DNA of 64,000 bases from Methylobacterium indicum (GTDB lineage Bacteria > Pseudomonadota > Alphaproteobacteria > Rhizobiales > Beijerinckiaceae), in assembly GCF_001043895.1 (NCBI RefSeq), contig NZ_JTHF01000072.1, positions 1 to 64,000 on the forward strand. Direction: 5' to 3'. Both the position numbers and the translations under genes were made by a program. This document shows, piece after piece, positions 9,095 through 17,398 of the stretch. A model generated the notes under the pieces. It was not told the origin of the DNA, made no database searches, and saw only the letters and a list, made by a program, of their open reading frames with translations. The first letter of the stretch is position 1. Each line of letters begins with the position of its first letter.

Positions 9095-9404
9095 CGCCCG
9101 GGCCGCTGCCACAGGACCGTGCAACAGGCGCCGGATGCCCGGCGCTTGTGCACAGGAAGCTTCGGTGGATAGCCGGCGGCCTGCCGCCGGCCCCGCGGGT
9201 TTCCGCTTTGAGTCCCTCGACTCGCCCGGGCTATAGTGGGTCACGCACTGATTCGCCGTCGCCCAGGGGGACAACAAGTCGGCGCTTAAGCTTATCGCCT
9301 GCACGTCCTGACCGTGCTCGGGTCGCGATCTGCCTTGATGACGACACCCGCCGCGTCCGCTGACGCAGCTGTATCCCGCTCGGACGAGCCAAACTTGGAT
9401 CGCC
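9095..9404. other. Gene-free gap with possible ubiK terminators
   Basis: 310 bp between ubiK and ybjN. Two GC-rich hairpin candidates follow ubiK: an imperfect one at about 9119-9153 (GTGCA...TGCAC ends) and CCGGCGG-CCTG-CCGCCGG at about 9173-9190, neither with a good T-run. The rest (9240-9400) should hold the ybjN promoter. I see no gene. Confidence 0.35.
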
Positions 9405-9908
9405 ATGACCCAGCTCACCATCGACGACCTGACCCGCGCCGAGCACCCGCTCGATGTCGTCGAGCGCCTCGCTTCCCTCCGGGACTGGATCTTCGATCGC
9501 GCTGAGACCGACGAGATGTCGGTGGCGGTGGCCGGACGATGGGCCGAGTACCACGTCGCCTTCACCTGGATCGAGGACGTCGAGGCGCTGCACATCGCCT
9601 CCGCCTTCGACCTCAAGGTGCCGGACCGGCGCCGCAACGAGGTGCTGCGCCTCGTCTCGCTCGTCAACGAGCAGCTCTGGGTCGGGCATTTCGACCTCTG
9701 GAACAGCGAGCACGTGGTGATGTTCCGCCACTCGCTGGTGCTCACCGGCGGCGCCGAGCCGACGCACGGCCAGTGCGAATCGATCCTGAAGACCGCGGTC
9801 GAGGCCTGCGAGCGCTACTTCCAGGCGTTCCAGTTCGTGATCTGGGCCGGCAAGACCGCCCGCGAGGCCCTGGACGCCGTGCTGTTCGAGACCGAGGGCG
9901 AGGCGTGA
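9405..9908 (+). CDS. YbjN domain protein
   Basis: A 167-residue protein of the YbjN/type III chaperone-like fold family, common in alphaproteobacteria immediately upstream of proC. Family features visible are HPLDVVERLASLRDW, FDLKVPDRRRNEVLRLVSLVNEQLWVGHF-type blocks and the EACERYFQAFQFVIW segment. Its function is unclear; E. coli YbjN influences stress and motility gene expression. Its TGA overlaps the proC start (GTGA), so the two are translationally coupled. Confidence 0.88.
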   Translation: MTQLTIDDLTRAEHPLDVVERLASLRDWIFDRAETDEMSVAVAGRWAEYHVAFTWIEDVEALHIASAFDLKVPDRRRNEVLRLVSLVNEQLWVGHFDLWNSEHVVMFRHSLVLTGGAEPTHGQCESILKTAVEACERYFQAFQFVIWAGKTAREALDAVLFETEGEA

Positions 9909-10741
9909 GCCGGGACGGCACCGGGTCCGGGGCCGCGCTGCCGGCCTCCCTGATCCTCGTCGGGGCCGGCAAGATGGGCGGCGCCCTGCTCGAGGGCTGG
10001 CTCGCCGACGGGCTGCCCGGCGCCCGCGCCGCCGTGATCGATCCCAACCCCGCCCCCGCCATGGTGGCGTTGTGCGAGCGCCACGGCGTCGCGCTCAACC
10101 CGGCCGAGCCGGGCGAGCCCGAAGCCCTGGTGCTGGCGATCAAGCCGCAGGGGCTCGACGCCGCGGCGGCGGCCGTCTCGGCGCTCGCCGGGCCCGGCAC
10201 CCTCGTGGTCTCGGTGCTGGCCGGCAAGACGATCGCCAACCTCCGGGACCGCCTGCCGCGGGCCCGCGCGGTGGTACGGGCGATGCCGAACCTGCCCGCG
10301 AGCATCCGCCGCGGCGCGACCGGCGCCGCCGCCTCGCCGGAGACGAGCGAGGCCCAGCGCCGCACCGCGCACGCGCTCCTGTCGGGCGTCGGCCTCGTCG
10401 AGTGGCTGGACAGCGAGGACCTGATCGACGCCGTGACGGCGGTCTCGGGCTCGGGTCCGGCCTACGTCTTCCTCCTCGCCGAAGCGCTGGCGGCGGCCGG
10501 CATCGCCGCCGGGCTGCCCGCGGAGGTGGCGGACCGCCTCGCCCGCCAGACCGTGGCGGGAGCGGGCGAGCTCCTCGGGCAGAGCGCCGAGGCCCCGGCG
10601 ACCCTGCGCCAGAACGTGACCTCGCCGGGCGGCACCACCGCGGCGGCCCTCGGGGTGCTGATGGCCGGGGACGGCCTGGAACCGCTGATGCGCGACGCGG
10701 TGGCGGCCGCCAAGGCCCGGGCCGAGGAGCTGGCGGGCTGA
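9905..10741 (+). CDS. proC: Pyrroline-5-carboxylate reductase
   Basis: A 278-residue enzyme catalysing the last step of proline synthesis (P5C to proline, NAD(P)H-dependent). The Rossmann motif GAGKMGGALLEGW follows a short N-terminal stretch. The conserved MPNLPASIRRG and the C-terminal dimerisation/active-site block AVSGSGPAYVFLLAEAL and TSPGGTTAAAL are present. The GTG at 9905 overlaps the ybjN stop by 4 nt. The length is normal for ProC. Confidence 0.95.
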   Translation: MSRDGTGSGAALPASLILVGAGKMGGALLEGWLADGLPGARAAVIDPNPAPAMVALCERHGVALNPAEPGEPEALVLAIKPQGLDAAAAAVSALAGPGTLVVSVLAGKTIANLRDRLPRARAVVRAMPNLPASIRRGATGAAASPETSEAQRRTAHALLSGVGLVEWLDSEDLIDAVTAVSGSGPAYVFLLAEALAAAGIAAGLPAEVADRLARQTVAGAGELLGQSAEAPATLRQNVTSPGGTTAAALGVLMAGDGLEPLMRDAVAAAKARAEELAG

Positions 10742-10886
10742 ACGCCCGCCGCACCCTCCCTCGGGCGCGTCGCCGCGGGCCCCTGCCCGATGGGCGGTGC
10801 GGCCCCTAGATAGAGGGTGACGGCGGCGGACCCGGCTCCGACGGCAGGTGCGCGCGCCCGTCGGCCCACGGTATCGGAGCGTCCCC

Positions 10887-11654
10887 ATGGCCCGCAATCC
10901 CAAGACGACCGGCGAGCACGATGGCGCCGGCGACACGCCGCACGCCACCCGCCTGCCGCCGCGGGAGGCGATCGTCGAGGCGCTGATGCGCCTTGCCGCC
11001 GAGCAGCCCTGGAACGACATCGAGATCGGCGACATCGCCCGCGAGGCCGGGGTGACCCTGGCCGAGTTCCGCGAGTGCTATCCCTCGAAGGGTGCGGTGC
11101 TCGGCGGCTTCGCCCGCATGATCGACAAGCAGGTGCTCGACGGCGCGAGCGACGACCTCGACGACGAGCCGACCCGCGAGCGGCTGTTCGACGTGCTGAT
11201 GCGCCGCCTCGACGCGATGGACCCCTACAAGCCGGCGCTCCGCCGCATCGTCTTCGCGCTGCGCGGCGACCCGCTGTCGCTCGCCGCCCTCAACCAGGTG
11301 GCCCTGAACTCGCAGCGCTTCATGCTGGCCTCGGCCGGCATCAGCACCGAGGGACCGCTCGGCCGCCTCAAGCTCCAGGGGGTCGTCATCGCCTTCGCCC
11401 GGGTGACGGAGGTGTGGCTCGAGGACGAGGATCCGGCGCTGGCCCGCACCATGGCGGCCCTCGACCGCGAGATCCGCAACGGCGAGCGCTTCATGGAGCG
11501 GGCCGAGGACGTGCGCCGCCTGACCGCGCCGTTCCGGGCGCTGGCCCAGTCCCTCGCCGAGGGCGGCCGCCGCCGTCGCCGGCGCGGCCGGGACGACGAG
11601 CGCAACGAGGACGAGGGCAATCCCCTCGGCGGCGATCCGGCGGCGGCGATCTGA
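10887..11654 (+). CDS. TetR-family transcriptional regulator
   Basis: A 255-residue protein. The N-terminal DNA-binding domain (about residues 25-75) shows a TetR-like helix-turn-helix (EALMRLAAEQPWNDIEIGDI followed by AREAGVTLAEFRECYPSKGAVL), although the usual Phe-Tyr of the recognition region is replaced. The ligand domain is all-helical. The tail (about 225-255) is a highly basic then acidic low-complexity stretch (GGRRRRRRGRDDER). The ATG at 10887 with GGAG 7 nt upstream is favoured. It is a probable COQ9/TetR-like relative; the ligand and targets are unknown. Confidence 0.78.
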   Translation: MARNPKTTGEHDGAGDTPHATRLPPREAIVEALMRLAAEQPWNDIEIGDIAREAGVTLAEFRECYPSKGAVLGGFARMIDKQVLDGASDDLDDEPTRERLFDVLMRRLDAMDPYKPALRRIVFALRGDPLSLAALNQVALNSQRFMLASAGISTEGPLGRLKLQGVVIAFARVTEVWLEDEDPALARTMAALDREIRNGERFMERAEDVRRLTAPFRALAQSLAEGGRRRRRRGRDDERNEDEGNPLGGDPAAAI

Positions 11655-11792
11655 CGCCGGGTGATCGGGGACATCGCGCGTCTCGCCTGGGGACTTTCGA
11701 GACATTCCAGGGTGACCGTGGGTCGCCCGCGGGCTAGCCTGATGGGGTGACCGCCGCATATCCGCGGCGGCGTTCCCCGAGGACTTGTCCGG

Positions 11793-12371
11793 ATGCTCGA
11801 CCCGTTCCCCCGCGCGCCGGCGACGATCGCCCGCGTCGAGCAGCCGCGCTACACCGCCGTCGCGCAGGCCCTGCACTGGTTCACCGCCCTCCTCGTTCTG
11901 GCGGTGCTGCCGCTCGCCTGGGTGGCGACGAGCCTGCCGGCGAGCCCGACGAAGGGATTCGTCTTCCAGCTGCACAAGTCGGTCGGCATCACGATCTTCG
12001 CCATCGTCGCCCTGCGCATCCTGTGGCGGGCCTGGCACCCGGCCCCGCGAGAGGCCTTCGTGCCGCCGGCCCTGGCCCTGCTCGGCCGGATCAACCACTG
12101 GCTGCTCTACCTCGTGTTCCTGCTGATGCCGCTGAGCGGCTTCGTGCTGTCGGCCGCCGCCGGCAACACCACGCAGTACTTCTTCCTGTTCCCGATCCCG
12201 CCCTTCATGGAGAAGAACAAGGCGGTGGCCGATCTCGCCGACCAGATCCATCTCGCCGGCCAGTACGCGGTCTACCTCCTGGTGTCGCTGCACGTGCTCG
12301 CCACCGCCTGGCACCTGATCGTGCGCCGCGACGCCCTCCTCGACCGGATGCTGCCGCGCCAGGACGTCTGA
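11793..12371 (+). CDS. Cytochrome b561
   Basis: A 192-residue four-helix membrane cytochrome b (prokaryotic b561/CybB-type). Haem-ligand histidines are visible in ALHWFTALLVLA (TM1), FQLHKSVGITIF (TM2) and SLHVLATAWH (TM4); a further one is NHWLLY. TM segments are about residues 27-47, 60-80, 95-120 and 150-175. These proteins pass electrons between quinol and periplasmic acceptors. A DUF3088 gene follows 26 bp later and may be cotranscribed. Confidence 0.9.
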   Translation: MLDPFPRAPATIARVEQPRYTAVAQALHWFTALLVLAVLPLAWVATSLPASPTKGFVFQLHKSVGITIFAIVALRILWRAWHPAPREAFVPPALALLGRINHWLLYLVFLLMPLSGFVLSAAAGNTTQYFFLFPIPPFMEKNKAVADLADQIHLAGQYAVYLLVSLHVLATAWHLIVRRDALLDRMLPRQDV

Positions 12372-12397
12372 GCCTCGCCGGCCTGAGGATCGCCCGG

Positions 12398-12742
12398 ATG
12401 CGCGACCACCTCTACCTTCTCGCCCCCGATTTCGCCGACCCGGCCCTGCCGGGCCGGCGCTTCTATTGCTGGCACTGCGCCCTGATCGAGGGGGTGCTGG
12501 CGGGCTTCCCCGACCTCGCGCGGCGGCTCGACGTGACGCGCCTGCCCTGGCCGCGGCCCCGGGAGCCCCTCGTCTCGCGCCTCGGCGAGGCGCACCAGGT
12601 GCTGCCCGTGCTGGTGCTCGCCCCGGATGCCCCGGATGGCCTCGCCACCGGCCGCCGGGGCCCGGTGCGCTTCGTCGACGACAAGGACGCGATCCTGCGC
12701 GTCCTGCACGCGCGGCACGGATTCCCGGAAGCGCATCCGTGA
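12398..12742 (+). CDS. DUF3088 family protein
   Basis: A 114-residue protein with the DUF3088 pattern: start RDHLYLLAPDFADP, a central CWHCALIEGVL reminiscent of a thioredoxin-like fold (two cysteines two residues apart), then EAHQVLPVLVL and RFVDDKDAILRVLHARHGFP. The ATG at 12398 has GAGGA 8 nt upstream. The CxxC-like pair and the overall pattern suggest a glutaredoxin/GST-N-like redox protein, but its function is not established. Confidence 0.82.
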   Translation: MRDHLYLLAPDFADPALPGRRFYCWHCALIEGVLAGFPDLARRLDVTRLPWPRPREPLVSRLGEAHQVLPVLVLAPDAPDGLATGRRGPVRFVDDKDAILRVLHARHGFPEAHP

Positions 12743-12930
12743 CGGAGCGACCGACCGCCGCGCGCCGTCCATGACGTGCGGTCGGATATATTCGATCGCA
12801 CGCGATTGAACCAACCTCTCCGGATGTGCGTTTTTGCAGCGGTCCGGAGCGTTGCACCGAACCGGACCCTTGCTCATGAGATAGTGGCAGACGCGCGCCC
12901 TCCGACGGGCGCGCAAGGGACGACCGACGC

Positions 12931-14451
12931 GTGACCGACCGCCGCGAAGAGAACCGCATCGCCGCCGAGCTGACCCGGGTCGGCGCGAGCTCCGATCCGT
13001 TCGCCGCGGCCGTGCGGGCGACGCGGATGCCGATGCTGGTCACCGACCCGCACCAGGCCGACAACCCGATCGTCTTCGTCAACGACGCCTTCACGAAGCT
13101 CACCGGCTACGCCCGGGACGAAATCATGGGCCGGAACTGCCGCTTCCTGCAGGGGCCCGAGACCAACCGGGACGACGTGGCCAAGGTGCGCGACGCGATC
13201 GAGCGCCGGGTCTCGATCGAGATCGACCTCCAGAACTACAAGAAATCGGGCGAGACGTTCTGGAACCGCCTGCTCGTCTCGCCGGTCTTCGACGACGAGG
13301 GCCAGCTGACCTACTACTTCGCCTCGCAGTTCGACGTGACGCTGGAGCGCGAGCGGCTGGTGCGCCTGCAGCGCGACCGCGATGCCCTGGAGCAGCAGAT
13401 CGAGCGGCGCTCGCAGGCCCTGCGGCGCAGCGAGGAGCGGCTGCACTTCATCCTCAAGGCCTCGCGGCTGGGCTCCTGGACCCTCGACCTCGACGGCATG
13501 CGGCTGGTGGCCTCCGACAGCTGCAAGCGCAACGTCGGCCGCGAGCCGAGCGACCCGTTCACCTTCGAGGACCTGATCGACGCGATCCTGCCCGAGGACC
13601 GCGAGCGGATGCAGGCGGCGGTCCGCGAGTCGATCGAGAACCGGAGCGACTACGACATCGAGTACCGGATCCGCACGCCGGCCGGCGAGGTGCGCTGGCT
13701 CCAGATCCGCGGCCAGCCCTTCTACGACGCCGACGGCCAGCCGCTGAGCATGGCGGGCGTCACCCTCGACGTGACCGAACGCAAGCGCGGCGAGGAGCAC
13801 CGGGCGCTGCTCGCCGAGGAGCTGAACCACCGGGTCAAGAATTCCCTGGCGACCATCCAGTCGATCGCCAACCAGACCCTGACGCACGCCACGTCGCTGC
13901 CCGAGGCGCGGCTCGCCTTCAACGCGCGCCTGCAATCGCTCTCGGCCGCCCACGACGTACTCACCCGCGAGAGCTGGGAGGGCGCGACGCTCGCCGAGAT
14001 CGTCGAGGAGGCCCTGCGCCCGTTCCGCACCGGACAGGGCACCCGGTTCAAGACCGGGGGACCGCCCCTGCGCCTGCCGCCCCGGCTGGCCCTGGCCTTC
14101 GTGATGGCCCTGCACGAGCTGGCGACCAACGCGGTGAAGTACGGCGCGCTGTCGAACGCGCAGGGCCGGGTGATCCTCAACTGGGACATCGTCGACGGCT
14201 CGGATCCGGGCCGGCTGTGGCTGCGCTGGGAAGAGATCGGCGGTCCGCCGGTCGTGGAGCCGGCCCGCCGCGGCTTCGGCTCGCGGATGATCGAGCGGGT
14301 GCTGGCCGCCGAACTCGGCGGCACGGCGGAGGTGGAGTACCGCCCGCGCGGCGTGGTGGCGACCGTGGAGGCGCCGCTGCCGGCCATGGGCAAAACGCAA
14401 GACCGGGCGACCGACCGCGACCTGAACCGGACCGCCTGCCCCCCGCCCTGA
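12931..14451 (+). CDS. Blue-light-sensing LOV/PAS HWE histidine kinase
   Basis: A 506-residue soluble kinase. Residues about 22-135 form a LOV domain with the flavin-binding signature GRNCRFLQG; Cys70 is the adduct-forming residue. A second PAS domain spans about 165-285 (YRIRTPAGEVRWLQIRG). The kinase core is HWE/HisKA_2 type: phospho-acceptor His300 in EELNHRVKNSLA, an N-box HELATNAVKYGAL and the WEE motif LRWEEIGGP that names the family. It starts at GTG 12931. Related LOV-HWE kinases control general stress or virulence in Brucella and Caulobacter. No response regulator is adjacent. Confidence 0.92.
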   Translation: MTDRREENRIAAELTRVGASSDPFAAAVRATRMPMLVTDPHQADNPIVFVNDAFTKLTGYARDEIMGRNCRFLQGPETNRDDVAKVRDAIERRVSIEIDLQNYKKSGETFWNRLLVSPVFDDEGQLTYYFASQFDVTLERERLVRLQRDRDALEQQIERRSQALRRSEERLHFILKASRLGSWTLDLDGMRLVASDSCKRNVGREPSDPFTFEDLIDAILPEDRERMQAAVRESIENRSDYDIEYRIRTPAGEVRWLQIRGQPFYDADGQPLSMAGVTLDVTERKRGEEHRALLAEELNHRVKNSLATIQSIANQTLTHATSLPEARLAFNARLQSLSAAHDVLTRESWEGATLAEIVEEALRPFRTGQGTRFKTGGPPLRLPPRLALAFVMALHELATNAVKYGALSNAQGRVILNWDIVDGSDPGRLWLRWEEIGGPPVVEPARRGFGSRMIERVLAAELGGTAEVEYRPRGVVATVEAPLPAMGKTQDRATDRDLNRTACPPP

Positions 14452-14471
14452 CGGGCGAGGCCGCCATGGTC

Positions 14472-14575
14472 TAAGCAGGCTTGCGTTGGCAGGCCAACGC
14501 TTCGCCCGCTCAGGTTCTTGTCTTGCCGCAGATTTTCGGCGCCGAACCGGTCACCACTTCGGCGAAATCTGCTTG
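14472..14575 (-). repeat. Dispersed palindromic repeat, copy A
   Basis: About 104 bp in inverse orientation to copies B (23240-23344) and C (46714-46817). The shared core reads, on the minus strand, GCAGATTTCGCCGAA, then ACCGGTTCGGCGCCG, then AAAATCTGCG, followed by a second hairpin GCGTTGGC/GCCAACGC. The outer ends AAGCAG/CTGCTT also pair. It occupies the gap between the LOV kinase stop and the GNAT start. Confidence 0.85.
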
Positions 14576-14586
14576 GACAACGGGGC

Positions 14587-15108
14587 ATGACGAACGACAC
14601 GGTCACCCTCGCGCCCGCGCATCCCGACGACCTTCCGGCCTTCAAGCGGGAATTGCAGGAAGCCTTCGCGATCGCCGTCGTCGCGGAGTTCGGAGCGCTG
14701 CCGGACGGCCCGATCCCCTCCGACGACGACCTCGACGCCACGTTCGCGCATCCGGGCGCCGTGGTGCTGCGCATCCGCCACGAGGGCCGGGCGGTCGGCG
14801 GCGCCGTGGTGACGATCGACGGCGAGACGCACCGCAACACGCTCGACCTCTTCTTCGTCTCGCCCGGCGCGCATGGACGCGGCCTGGGGCGCCGGGCCTG
14901 GTTCGCGATCGAGCGGCTGTTTCCGCAGACACGGGTCTGGGAGACGCACACGCCGTATTTCGAGAAGCGGAACATCCACTTCTACGTCAACGTCTGCGGC
15001 TTCCGGATCGTCGAGTTCTTCAGCGCGCATCACCCGGACCCGCACGGGCCCGGGCAGGACGATCTGCCCGGCGACGGCGAGGCGTTCCGGTTCGAGAAGG
15101 TCATGTGA
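14587..15108 (+). CDS. GNAT-family N-acetyltransferase
   Basis: A 173-residue acetyltransferase with the acetyl-CoA pyrophosphate-binding loop [13 protein letters not shown] (motif A) preceded by the strand LDLFFVS. The C-terminal [16 protein letters not shown] is motif B (the FY..CGF type). The ATG at 14587 is chosen because the open frame further upstream is repeat sequence. The substrate is unknown. Its stop overlaps the converging LysR gene by 8 bp. Confidence 0.9.
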   Translation: MTNDTVTLAPAHPDDLPAFKRELQEAFAIAVVAEFGALPDGPIPSDDDLDATFAHPGAVVLRIRHEGRAVGGAVVTIDGETHRNTLDLFFVSPGAHGRGLGRRAWFAIERLFPQTRVWETHTPYFEKRNIHFYVNVCGFRIVEFFSAHHPDPHGPGQDDLPGDGEAFRFEKVM

Positions 15109-16012
15109 ACGGCGGGCCATCGCGCCGTCCGGGCTCCCCTCCCTCGCTCAACCAGCGGATCACCGGAGCGAGCCGCATCCCCTCCCCGCCCTCCGGCACG
15201 ATCAGCCGCAGCGGCGGCCCCGCCACCGCCCGGTCGCCGAACGGCGCGACGAGGCGTCCGCCGCCCAGCGCGTCGGCGACGAGGGCCCTGTGGCCGATGA
15301 GGACCCCGCTGCCGGCGAGCGCCGCGTCGAGGGCGACGCTGTAGAGCGAGAACGCCGCCTCCCGGGCCGGCCGCAATGTCCCTGCGCCATGGGCGGCGAG
15401 CCAGCGCGGCCAGTCCGCGCGCCAGACCGAATCGTGCAGCAGCGTCGCCCCGGCCAGATCGCCCGGATGGCGCAGGCCCGCCGCCAGGGCCGGCGTGCAG
15501 ACCGGAAAAAGGTCGTCGCGGGCGAGCACCACGGAGGTGCACCCGGCGGGCGCCGCGTCGCCGACATAGAGCCCGAGATCGACGAGGTCGCGAGCATAGT
15601 CCGGCTGCTCGTCCCGGGTCAGGATGGTCACGTCGAGGTCGAAGGCCGCCTGCAGGTCGGGGAGCCGGGGCGCGAGCCAGAGCTGGGCGATGCAGGGCAG
15701 CGCGGCGACCGTCAGGCTGCGCGGCCGGCCGACCGCCCGCATCGCCCGCACCGCCCCGTTGAGGGCGTCGAAGGCGGCGCTGAGGGACGGGAGCACGTCG
15801 CGGCCCTCCGGCGTGAGGACCAGGCCGTTGGCCAGACGGTGGAAGAGGGGCCGGCCGAGCCAGGCCTCCAGCCCCTTCACCTGGGTGCCGATCGCCGCGG
15901 GCGTGACGTGAAGCTCCTTCGCCGCCCCGACATAACCGCCGTGCCGCGCCGCCGCCTCGAAGGCGCGCAGCGCGTTGAGGGAGGGAGGCGAGGGTCGGCC
16001 GCCCTGGTCCAT
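15101..16012 (-). CDS. LysR-family regulator, GcvA-like
   Basis: A 303-residue LysR regulator. The N-terminal winged HTH ([20 protein letters not shown] and [19 protein letters not shown]) is of the GcvA type, and the PBP2-type effector domain follows from residue 90. The ATG at 16012 is preferred to the TTG at 16036, because the latter lies inside a perfect palindrome that looks like the operator. It is divergent from the SHMT paralogue 121 bp away, so it most likely controls that gene and itself. The inducer is unknown. Confidence 0.9.
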   Translation of the reverse strand: MDQGGRPSPPSLNALRAFEAAARHGGYVGAAKELHVTPAAIGTQVKGLEAWLGRPLFHRLANGLVLTPEGRDVLPSLSAAFDALNGAVRAMRAVGRPRSLTVAALPCIAQLWLAPRLPDLQAAFDLDVTILTRDEQPDYARDLVDLGLYVGDAAPAGCTSVVLARDDLFPVCTPALAAGLRHPGDLAGATLLHDSVWRADWPRWLAAHGAGTLRPAREAAFSLYSVALDAALAGSGVLIGHRALVADALGGGRLVAPFGDRAVAGPPLRLIVPEGGEGMRLAPVIRWLSEGGEPGRRDGPPFT

Positions 16013-16029
16013 GGCAAGACCTTCGCTCC

Positions 16030-16050
16030 AGGCCAAGAAAATCTTGGCCT
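16030..16050. promoter_or_regulatory. Perfect 21-bp palindrome, probable LysR operator
   Basis: Arms AGGCCAAGA (16030-16038) and TCTTGGCCT (16042-16050) separated by AAA are exact reverse complements. Position (18 bp before the LysR start, 83 bp before the SHMT-like ATG), symmetry and an A/T-rich centre fit a LysR-type T-N11-A operator serving both divergent genes. Confidence 0.72.
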
Positions 16051-16132
16051 CAGCCCAAGCTTATCCCGTTTGCGAGCCGTCCCCGCAAGCCCGACAGTCG
16101 GGACCAGACGGACACCTCGCGGGACCCCGACC

Positions 16133-17398
16133 ATGCGCCTCCTCCATGACGGCTATTTCGACCAGGGCCTCGACGCCGACCCGGAGCTCGCCGCCTCGAT
16201 CCGGGGCGAGCTCGCCCGGCAGCGGGACGGGATCGAGCTGATCGCCTCGGAAAACATCGTCTCGCGGCTGGTGCTGGAGGCACAGGGCTCGGTCCTCACC
16301 AACAAGACCGTCGAGGGGCTGGCCTATGCCCGCTATTACGGCGGCGCCGAGCATGCCGACGCGATCGAGGCCCTGGCGGTGGAGCGGGCGACGCGGCTCT
16401 TCGGCTGCCGCTTCGCCAACGTGCAGCCCCATTCGGGCTCGAACGCCAATGCGGGCGTCTTCCTCGGGCTGCTCAAGCTCGGCGACACGATCCTGTCGAT
16501 GGGCGTCGAGGCCGGCGGCCATATCAGCCACGGCCACCCGGCCACCCTGACCGGGCGCGACTACACCATCGTCCGCTACGGCGTGGCGCGCGACAGCGAG
16601 CGGGTGGAGCTGGATGCGGTCGCGGCGCTCGCCCGCGAGCACCGGCCGAAGATGATCGTCGCCGGCGGCTCGGCCTATGCCCGGGCCTTCGATTTCGCGG
16701 GCTTGAGGGCCATCGCCGACGAGGTCGGGGCACTCCTGATGGTCGACATGGCGCATTTCGCCGGCCTCGTCGCCACCGGGCTCTACCTGCATCCCTTCCC
16801 GCACGCCCACATCGTGACCTCGACCACCTACAAGTCCCTGCGCGGGGCCCGGGGCGGGCTGGTGCTGTGGAACGACCCCGCACTGTCGGACCGGATCAAT
16901 TACGGGATCTTCCCGGGCGTGCAGGGCTCGGTGATGATGCACGCCGTCGCCGCCAAGGCGGCCTGCTTCGGCGAGGCCCTGCGGCCCGAGTTCCGGGCCT
17001 ACAATCGGGCGGTCCTCGACAACGCCCGGGCGCTCGCCGAGAGCGTCGCGGAATCCGGGATGCGCCTCGTCGCCGGCGGCACCGATTGCGGGCTGATGCT
17101 GGTCGACCTCTCGCCCCAGGGCGTCACCGGGGACATCGCCGCCAAGGCGCTGGAGGCGGCGGGGCTCGCGGTCAACAAGAACCAGATCCCGTTCGACACC
17201 CGCCCGCCCGAGGCGCCCTCGGGCCTGCGCCTGTCCTCGAATGCCGGCACGGCGCGGGGCTTCGGCGCGCAGGAGTTCCGGCAGGTCGGCCGCTGGATCG
17301 CCCGGGTGGTGGCGGCGCCCCACGACGGGGCCGGGCTGGCGGCAATCCGGGAGGAGGTGCTGGCGCTCTGCCGGAGGTTTCCGATCTACGGCGCGTGA
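16133..17398 (+). CDS. Serine hydroxymethyltransferase paralogue (PLP enzyme)
   Basis: A 421-residue fold-type I PLP enzyme of the GlyA family: IELIASENIVSRLVLEAQGS, NVQPHSGSNAN, VDMAHFAGLVATG and the Schiff-base Lys234. Typical GlyA has TTHKTLRGPRGG around the lysine; here it is TTYKSLRGARGG, and the usual EGYPG.RYYGG loop reads EGLAYARYYGG. These changes at the substrate and folate side suggest a specialised activity (for example on alpha-methylserine or another beta-hydroxy amino acid) rather than the housekeeping GlyA; this is inference. LysR control is likely through the upstream palindrome. It overlaps the converging pxpC by 13 bp. Confidence 0.88.
   Translation: MRLLHDGYFDQGLDADPELAASIRGELARQRDGIELIASENIVSRLVLEAQGSVLTNKTVEGLAYARYYGGAEHADAIEALAVERATRLFGCRFANVQPHSGSNANAGVFLGLLKLGDTILSMGVEAGGHISHGHPATLTGRDYTIVRYGVARDSERVELDAVAALAREHRPKMIVAGGSAYARAFDFAGLRAIADEVGALLMVDMAHFAGLVATGLYLHPFPHAHIVTSTTYKSLRGARGGLVLWNDPALSDRINYGIFPGVQGSVMMHAVAAKAACFGEALRPEFRAYNRAVLDNARALAESVAESGMRLVAGGTDCGLMLVDLSPQGVTGDIAAKALEAAGLAVNKNQIPFDTRPPEAPSGLRLSSNAGTARGFGAQEFRQVGRWIARVVAAPHDGAGLAAIREEVLALCRRFPIYGA

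Noticed and set aside
14873-16132. Upstream extension of the SHMT paralogue frame
   Set aside because: The extension is antisense to the LysR gene and GNAT gene; the SHMT homology starts right after ATG 16133.
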